Positions 49,001 through 58,000 of a stretch of 64,000 nucleotides of DNA are shown here, piece after piece. The notes beneath the pieces are model-generated. The model did no database searches. It saw only the letters and a program-made list of their open reading frames with translations, and was not told where the DNA came from. Position numbers and translations under genes: made by a program. Position 1 is the first letter of the stretch; every line of letters begins with the position of its first letter. The stretch covers positions 7,998,001 to 8,062,000 of the forward strand of contig OZ025255.1 of assembly GCA_964019135.1 (NCBI GenBank), written 5' to 3'. Source of the DNA: Arenicola marina (Eukaryota > Annelida > Polychaeta > Arenicolidae).

Positions 49001-52000
49001 GGCAGTGTCCGCAGTGGAACGAAGGTAAGGCTGTGGTGGTAGACTGACCATAGACCACATCGTCCAGATCATAGGGCAGTGTCCGCAGTGGAACGAAGGT
49101 AAGGCTGTGGTGGTAGACCGGCCATAGACCACATCGCCCAGATCATAGGGCAGTGTCCGCAGTGGAACGAAGGTAAGACTGTGGTGGTAGACCGGCAATA
49201 GACCACATCGCCCAGATCATAGGGCAGTGTCCGCAGTGGAACGAAGGTAAGGCTGTGGTGGTAGACCGGCCATAGACCACATCGCCCAGATCATAGGGCA
49301 GTGTCCGCAGTGGAACGAAGGTAAGGCTGTGGTGGTAGACTGACCATAGACCACATCGTCCAGATCATAGGGCAGTGTCCGCAGTGGAACGAAGGTAAGG
49401 CTGTGGTGGTAGACCGACCATAGACCACATCGCCCAGATCATAGGGCAGTGTCCGCAGCGGAACGAAGGTAAGGCTGTGGTGGTAGACTGACCATAGACC
49501 ACATCGTCCAGATCATAGGGCAGTGTCCGCAGCGGAACGAAGGTAAGGCTGTGGTGGTAGACTGACCATAGACCACATCGTCCAGATCATAGGGCAGTGT
49601 CCGCAGCGGAACGAAGGTAAGGCTGTGGTGGTAGACCGACCATAGACCACATCGTCCAGAGAAGGTATGGCTACCAATAATAATACCAATAAGGCTGCCA
49701 GCACCAATAAGCGATACCAATAAGGCTGCCAGTGCCAATAAGCGATACCAAGAAGCGATACCGATAAACGTTACCAATAAGCGATACCAATAAACGATAC
49801 CAAGAAGCGATACCAATAAACGATACCAATAAACGATACCAATAAACGATACCAATAAACGATACCACGAAGCGATACCAATAAACGATCGGCACGCAAT
49901 TGTAAACATAATTTGTGTCTCTAAGGTCTTAAATTACGGGCCTCTCGTCGTTCAAGGACCACATTATATGCAAACAAACGGTCCGGTCCTGATCGCGGTG
50001 GTAGAGAGCGATGGAGTTGCTGAGACTGTCGCCATGGCTCCATTGCAGATTGCCCCATGCTGCTGGTGATGGAGTACGTGCCCAAGAAATCCCTGAAGCA
50101 TTTCCTCAGGCGGAAGAACGTCCCCAAGATACCCTCCTCCGAGAGGGTGCGCTTCGCCAAGGAAATCGCGGAGGTACGTGCCGGGGAGCCGTGAGGTGGG
50201 GGTCGATGGGTGTGGAGGCGGGGTCTGGGAGAGTGGGGCGGGGGTGCAAGTAAGTTGTTCGTAAGTGTAGGTGAGGGGGTGTGGGGGGGGCGGCGCGGGC
50301 CGGTGGGGGGGGGGGGGGCGAGGGGATGATGGTAAAGGCACGGTGTGGGCTAAGGGGTGGGGTTCGGTGGGTGTAAGTAGCCTGTGGGGGTGGGGTGTCG
50401 GGGGCTGGCGGGGTGGCGAGGGGATGACCATAAAGGATGATCGTTGCGCTTGGGTTGGTTCTGCGAATGGAGGGGTACCCCCACTGTGACTGATGTTTGC
50501 CTGTTGTAGGGTATGGAGCACCCCCACTGTGACTGATTTTTGCCTGTTGTAGGGTATGGAGTACCTCCACTGTGACTGATGTTTGCCTGTTGTAGGGTAT
50601 GGAGTACCCCCACTGTGAATGATGTTTGCCTGTTGTAGGGTATGGAGTACCTCCACTGTGACTGATGTTTGCCTGTTGTAGGGTATGGAGTGCCTTCACT
50701 GTGACTGATGTTTGCCTGTTGTAGGGTATGGAGTACCTTCACTGTGACTGATGTTTGCCTGTTGTAGGGTATGGAGTACCTCCACTGTGACTGATGTTTG
50801 CCTGTTGTAGGGTATAGAGTGCCTCCACTGTGACGGATGTTTGCTGTTGTAGCGTATGGAGTACCTTCACTGTGACTGATGTTTGCCTGTTGTAGGGTAT
50901 GGAGCGACGGATATTTGCCTGTTGTAGTGTATGGAGTACCTCCACTGTGACTGATGTTTGCCTGTTGTAGGGTATGGAGTACCTTCACTGTGACTGATGT
51001 TTGCCTGTTGTAGGGTATGAAGTACCTCCACTGTGACTGATGTTTGCCTGTTGTAGGGTATGGAGTACCTTCACTGTGACTGATGTTTGCCTGTTGTAGG
51101 GTATGGAGTACCCCCACTGTGACTGATGTTTGCCTGTTGTAGGGTATGGAGTGACATTCACTGATGTTTGCCTGTTGTAGGGTATGGAGTACCCCCACTG
51201 TGACTGATGTTTGCCTGTTGTAGGGTATGGAGTGACAGTCACTGATGTTTGCCTGTTGTAGGGTATGGAGTACCTCCACTGTGACTGATGTTTGCCAGTT
51301 GTAGGGTATGGAGTACCTCCACTGTGACTGATGTTTGCCTGTTGTAGGGTATGGAGTACCTCCACTGTGACTGATGTTTGCCTGTTGTAGGGTATGGAGT
51401 ACCTTCACTGGTACTGAGGTTTGCCTGTTGTAGGGTATGGAGTACCTTCACTGGTACTGATGTTTGCTTGTCGTAGGGTATGGAGTGACAGTCACTGATG
51501 TTTGCCTGTTGTAGGGTATGGAGCGACGGATATTTGCCTGTTGTAGTGTATGGAGTACCTCCACTGTGACTGATGTTCGCCTGTTGTAGGGTATGGAGTA
51601 CCTTCACTGTGACTGATGTTTGCCTGTTGTATGGTATGGAGTACCTTCACTGTGACTGATGTTTGCCTGTTGTAGGGTATGGAGTACCTCCACTGTGACT
51701 GATGTTTGCCTGTTGTAGGGTATGGAGTACCTCCACTGTGACTGATGTTTGCCTGTTGTAGGGTATGGAGTACCTTCACTGTGACGGATATTTGCCTGTT
51801 GTAGGGTATGGCGTACCTCCACTGTGACTGATGTTTGCCTGTTGTAGGGTATGGAGTACCTTCACTGTGACTGATGTTTGCCTGTTGTAGGGTATGGAGT
51901 ATCTTCACTGTGACTGATGTTTGCCTGTTGTAGGGTATGGAGTACCTCCACTGTGACTGATGTTTGCCTGTTGTAGGGTATGGAGTACCTCCACTGTGAC

Positions 52001-55000
52001 TGATGTTTGCCTGTTGTAGGGTATGGAGTACCTCCACTGTGACTGATGTTTGCCTGTTGTAGGGTATGGAGTACCCCCACTGTGACTGATGTTTGCCTGT
52101 TGTAGGGTATGGAGTACCTCCACTGTGACTGATGTTTGCCTGTTGTAGGGTATGGAGTGCCTTCACTGTGACTGATGTTTGCCTGTTGTAGGGTATGGAG
52201 TACCTTCACTGTGACTGATGTTTGCCTGTTGTAGGGTATGGAGTATCTTCACTGTGACTGATGTTTGCCTGTTGTAGGGTATGGAGTACCTCTACTGTGA
52301 CTGATGTTTGCCTGTTGTAGGGTATGGAGTACCTCCACTGTGACTGATGTTTGCCTGTTGTAGGGTATGGAGTACCTCCACTGTGACTGATGTTTGCCTG
52401 TTGTAGGGTATGGAGTACCCCCACTGTGAATGATGTTTGCCTGTTGTAGGGTATGGAGTACCTCCACTGTGACTGATGTTTGCCTGTTGTAGGGTATGGA
52501 GTACCTTCACTGTGACTGATGTTTGCCTGTTGTAGGGTATGGAGTACCCCCACTGTGACTGATGTTTGCCTGTTGTAGGGTATGGAGTGACATTCACTGA
52601 TGTTTGCCTGTTGTAGGGTATGGAGTACCCCCACTGTGACTGATGTTTGCCTGTTGTAGGGTATGGAGTGACAGTCACTGATGTTTGCCTGTTGTAGGGT
52701 ATGGAGTACCTCCACTGTGACTGATGTTTGCCAGTTGTAGGGTATGGAGTACCTCCACTGTGACTGATGTTTGCCTGTTGTAGGGTATGGAGTACCTCCA
52801 CTGTGACTGATGTTTGCCTGTTGTAGGGTATGGAGTACCTTCACTGGTACTGAGGTTTGCCTGTTGTAGGGTATGGAGTACCTTCACTGGTACTGATGTT
52901 TGCTTGTCGTAGGGTATGGAGTGACAGTCACTGATGTTTGCCTGTTGTAGGGTATGGAGCGACGGATATTTGCCTGTTGTAGTGTATGGAGTACCTCCAC
53001 TGTGACTGATGTTCGCCTGTTGTAGGGTATGGAGTACCTTCACTGTGACTGATGTTTGCCTGTTGTATGGTATGGAGTACCTTCACTGTGACTGATGTTT
53101 GCCTGTTGTAGGGTATGGAGTACCTCCACTGTGACTGATGTTTGCCTGTTGTAGGGTATGGAGTACCTCCACTGTGACTGATGTTTGCCTGTTGTAGGGT
53201 ATGGAGTACCTTCACTGTGACGGATATTTGCCTGTTGTAGGGTATGGCGTACCTCCACTGTGACTGATGTTTGCCTGTTGTAGGGTATGGAGTACCTTCA
53301 CTGTGACTGATGTTTGCCTGTTGTAGGGTATGGAGTATCTTCACTGTGACTGATGTTTGCCTGTTGTAGGGTATGGAGTACCTCCACTGTGACTGATGTT
53401 TGCCTGTTGTAGGGTATGGAGTACCTCCACTGTGACTGATGTTTGCCTGTTGTAGGGTATGGAGTACCTCCACTGTGACTGATGTTTGCCTGTTGTAGGG
53501 TATGGAGTACCCCCACTGTGAATGATGTTTGCCTGTTGTAGGGTATGGAGTACCTCCACTGTGACTGATGTTTGCCTGTTGTAGGGTATGGAGTGCCTTC
53601 ACTGTGACTGATGTTTGCCTGTTGTAGGGTATGGAGTACCTTCACTGTGACTGATGTTTGCCTGTTGTAGGGTATGGAGTACCTCCACTGTGACTGATGT
53701 TTGCCTGTTGTAGGGTATAGAGTGCCTCCACTGTGACGGATGTTTGCTGTTGTAGCGTATGGAGTACCTTCACTGTGACTGATGTTTGCCTGTTGTAGGG
53801 TATGGAGCGACGGATATTTGCCTGTTGTAGTGTATGGAGTACCTCCACTGTGACTGATGTTTGCCTGTTGTAGGGTATGGAGTACCTTCACTGTGACTGA
53901 TGTTTGCCTGTTGTAGGGTATGAAGTACCTCCACTGTGACTGATGTTTGCCTGTTGTAGGGTATGGAGTACCTTCACTGTGACTGATGTTTGCCTGTTGT
54001 AGGGTATGGAGTACCCCCACTGTGACTGATGTTTGCCTGTTGTAGGGTATGGAGTGACAGTCACTGATGTTTGCCTGTTGTAGGGTATGGAGTACCCCCA
54101 CTGTGACTGATGTTTGCCTGTTGTAGGGTATGGAGTGACAGTCACTGATGTTTGCCTGTTGTAGGGTATGGAGTACCTCCACTGTGACTGATGTTTGCCA
54201 GTTGTAGGGTATGGAGTACCTCCACTGTGACTGATGTTTGCCTGTTGTAGGGTATGGAGTACCTCCACTGTGACTGATGTTTGCCTGTTGTAGGGTATGG
54301 AGTACCTTCACTGGTACTGAGGTTTGCCTGTTGTAGGGTATGGAGTACCTTCACTGGTACTGATGTTTGCTTGTCGTAGGGTATGGAGTGACAGTCACTG
54401 ATGTTTGCCTGTTGTAGGGTATGGAGCGACGGATATTTGCCTGTTGTAGTGTATGGAGTACCTCCACTGTGACTGATGTTCGCCTGTTGTACTGTATGGA
54501 GTACCTTCACTGTGACTGATGTTTGCCTGTTGTATGGTATGGAGTACCTTCACTGTGACTGATGTTTGCCTGTTGTAGGGTATGGAGTACCTCCACTGTG
54601 ACTGATGTTTGCCTGTTGTAGGGTATGGAGTACCTCCACTGTGACTGATGTTTGCCTGTTGTAGGGTATGGAGTACCTTCACTGTGACTGATGTTTGCCT
54701 GTTGTAGGGTATGGAGTATCTTCACTGTGACTGATGTTTGCCTGTTGTAGGGTATGGAGTACCTCCACTGTGACTGATGTTTGCCTGTTGTAGGGTATGG
54801 AGTACCTCCACTGTGACTGATGTTTGCCTGTTGTAGGGTATGGAGTACCTCCACTGTGACTGATGCTTGCCTGTTGTAGGGTATGGAGTACCTCCACTGT
54901 GACTGATGTTTGCCTGTTGTAGGGTATGGAGTACCTCCACTGTGACTGATGTTTGGCTGTTGTAGGGTATGGAGTACCCCCACTGTGACTGATGTTTGCC

Positions 55001-58000
55001 TGTTGTAGGGTATGGAGTACCTCCACTGTGACTGATGTTTGCCTGTTGTAGGGTGTGGAGTACCTCCACTGTGACTGATGTTTGCCTGTTGTAGGGTATG
55101 GAGTACCTCCACTGTGACTGATGTTTGCCTGTTGTAGGGTATGGAGTACCTCCACTGTGACTGATGTTTGCCTGTTGTAGGGTATGGAGTACCCCCACTG
55201 TGACTGATGTTTGCCTGTTGTAGGGTATGGAGTACCTCCACTGTGACTGATGTTTGCCTGTTGTAGGGTATGGAGTACCTCCACTGTGACTGATGTTTGC
55301 CTGTTGTAGGGTATGGAGTACCTTCACTGACGGATATTTGCCTGTTGTAGGGTATGGAGTACCTCCACTGTGACTGAAGTTTGCCTGTTGTAGGGTATGG
55401 AGTACCCCCACTGTGACTGATGTTTGCCTGTTGTAGGGTATGGAGTACCTCCACTGTGACGGATGTTTGCCTGTTGTAGGGTATGGAGTACCTTCTCTGT
55501 GACTGATGTTTGCCTGTTGTAGGGTATGGAGTACCTCCACTGTGACTGATGTTTGCCTGTTGTAGGGTATGGAGTACCTCCACTGTGACTGATTTTTGCC
55601 TGTTGTAGGGTATGGAGTACCTCCACTGTGACTGATGTTTGCCTGTTGTAGGGTATGGAGTACCTCCACTGTGACTGATGTTTGCATGTTGTAGGGTATG
55701 GAGTACCTTCACTGTGACGGATATTTGCCTGTTGTAGGGTATGGAGTACCTCCACTGTGACTGATGTTTGCCTGTTGTAGGGTATGGAGTACCTTCACTG
55801 TGACGGATATTTGCCTGTTGTAGGGTATGGAGTACCTCCACTGTGACTGATGTTTGCCTGTTGTAGGGTATGGAGTACCCCCACTGTGACTGATGTTTGC
55901 CTGTTGTAGGGTATGGAGTACCTCCACTGTGACGGACGTTTGCCTGTTGTAGGGTATGGAGTACCTTCGCTGTGACTGATGATTGCCTGTTGTAGGGTAT
56001 GGAGTACCTCCACTGTGACTGATGTTTGCCTGTTGTAGGGTATGGAGTACCTCCACTGTGACTGATGTTTGCCTGTTGTAGGGTATGGAGTACCTCCACT
56101 GTGACTGATGTTTGCCTGTTGTAGGGTATGGAGTACCTCCACTGTGACTGATGTTTGCCTGTTGTAGGGTATGGAGTACCTTCACTGTGACGGATATTTG
56201 CCTGTTGTAGGGTATGGAGTACCTCCACTGTGACTGATGTTTGCCTGTTGTAGGGTATGGAGTACCCCCACTGTGACTGATGTTTGCCTGTTGTAGGGTA
56301 TGGAGTACCTCCACTGTGACTGATGTTTGCCTGTTGTAGGGTATGGAGTACCTCCACTGTGACTGATGTTTGCCTGTTGTAGGGTATGGAGTACCTTCAC
56401 TCTGACGGATATTTGCCTGTTGTAGGGTATGGAGTACCTTCACTCTGACGGATATTTGCCTGTTGTAGGGTATGGAGTACCTCCACTGTGACTGATGTTT
56501 GCCTGTTGTTGGGTATGGAGTACCCCCACTGTGACTGATGTTTGCCTGTTGTAGGGTATGGAGTACCTCCACTGTGACTGATGTTTGCCTGTTGTAGGGT
56601 ATGGAGTACCCCCACTGTGACTGATGTTTGCCTCTTGCAGGGTATGGAGTACCCCCACTGTGACTGATGTTTGCCTGTTGTAGGGCATGAAGTACCCCCA
56701 CTGTGACTGATGTTTGCCTGTTGTAGGGTACGGAGTACCTCCACTGTGACTGATGTTTGCCTGTTGTAGGATATGGAGTACCTCCACTGTGACTGATGTT
56801 TGCCTGTTGTAGGGTATGGAGTAACCCCACTGTGACTGATGTTTGCCTGTTGTAGGGTATGGAGTACCTCCACTGTGACTGATGTTTGCCTGCTGTATCG
56901 TATGGAGTACCCCCACTGTGACGGATGTTTGCCTGTTGTAGGGTATGGAGTACCTTCTCTGTGACTGATGTTTGCCTGTTGTAGGATATGGAGTACCTCC
57001 ACTGTGACTGATGTTTGCCTGTTGTAGGGTATGGAGTACCCCCACTGTGACTGATGTTTGCCTGTTGTAGGGTATGGAGTACCTCCACTGTGACTGATGT
57101 TTGCCTGTTGCAGGGTATGGAGTACCCCCACTGTGACGGATGTTTGCCTGTTGTAGGGTATGGAGTACCTCCACTGTGACTGATGTTCGCCTGTTGTAGG
57201 GTATGGAGTACCTTCACTGTGACGGATATTTGCCTGTTGTAGGGTATGGAGTACCTCCACTGTGACTGATGTTTGCCTGTTGTAGGGTATGGAGTACCCC
57301 CATTGTGACTGATGTTTGCCTGTTGTAGGGTATTGAGTACCTTCACTGTGACGGATATTTGCCTGTTGTAGGGTATGGAGTACCTCCACTGTGACTGATG
57401 TTTGCCTGTTGTAGGGTATGGAGTACCTTCACTCTGACGGATATTTGCCTGTTGTAGGGTATGGAGTACCTCCACTGTGACTGATGTTTGCCTGTTGTTG
57501 GGTATGGAGTACCCCCACTGTGACTGATGTTTGCCTGTTGTAGGGTATGGAGTACCCCCACTGTGACTGATGTTTGCCTGTTGTAGGGTATGGAGTACCT
57601 CCACTGTGACTGATGTTTGCCTGTTGTAGGGTATGGAGTACCTCCACTGTGACTGATGTTTGCCTGTTTTAGGGTATGGGGTACCTCCACTGTGACTGAT
57701 GTTTGCCTGTTGTAGGGCATGGAGTACCCCCACTGTGACTGATGTTTGCCTGTTGTAGGGTATGGAGTACCCCCACTGTGACTGATGTTTGCCTGTTGTA
57801 GGGTATGGAGTACCTCCACTGTGACTGATGTTTGCCTGTTGTAGGGTATGGAGTACCCCCACTGTGACTGATGTTTGCCTCTTGCAGGGTATGGGGTACC
57901 CCCACTGTGACTGATGTTTGCCTGTTGTAGGGCATGAAGTACCCCCACTGTGACTGATGTTTGCCTGTTGTAGGGTATGGAGTACCTCCACTGTGACTGA

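Noticed and set aside
33462-49200. Dozens of near-identical 67-codon minus-strand frames (MPVYHHSLTFVPLR ...)
   Set aside because: Produced by the 74-bp array; length set by where variant units create stops.
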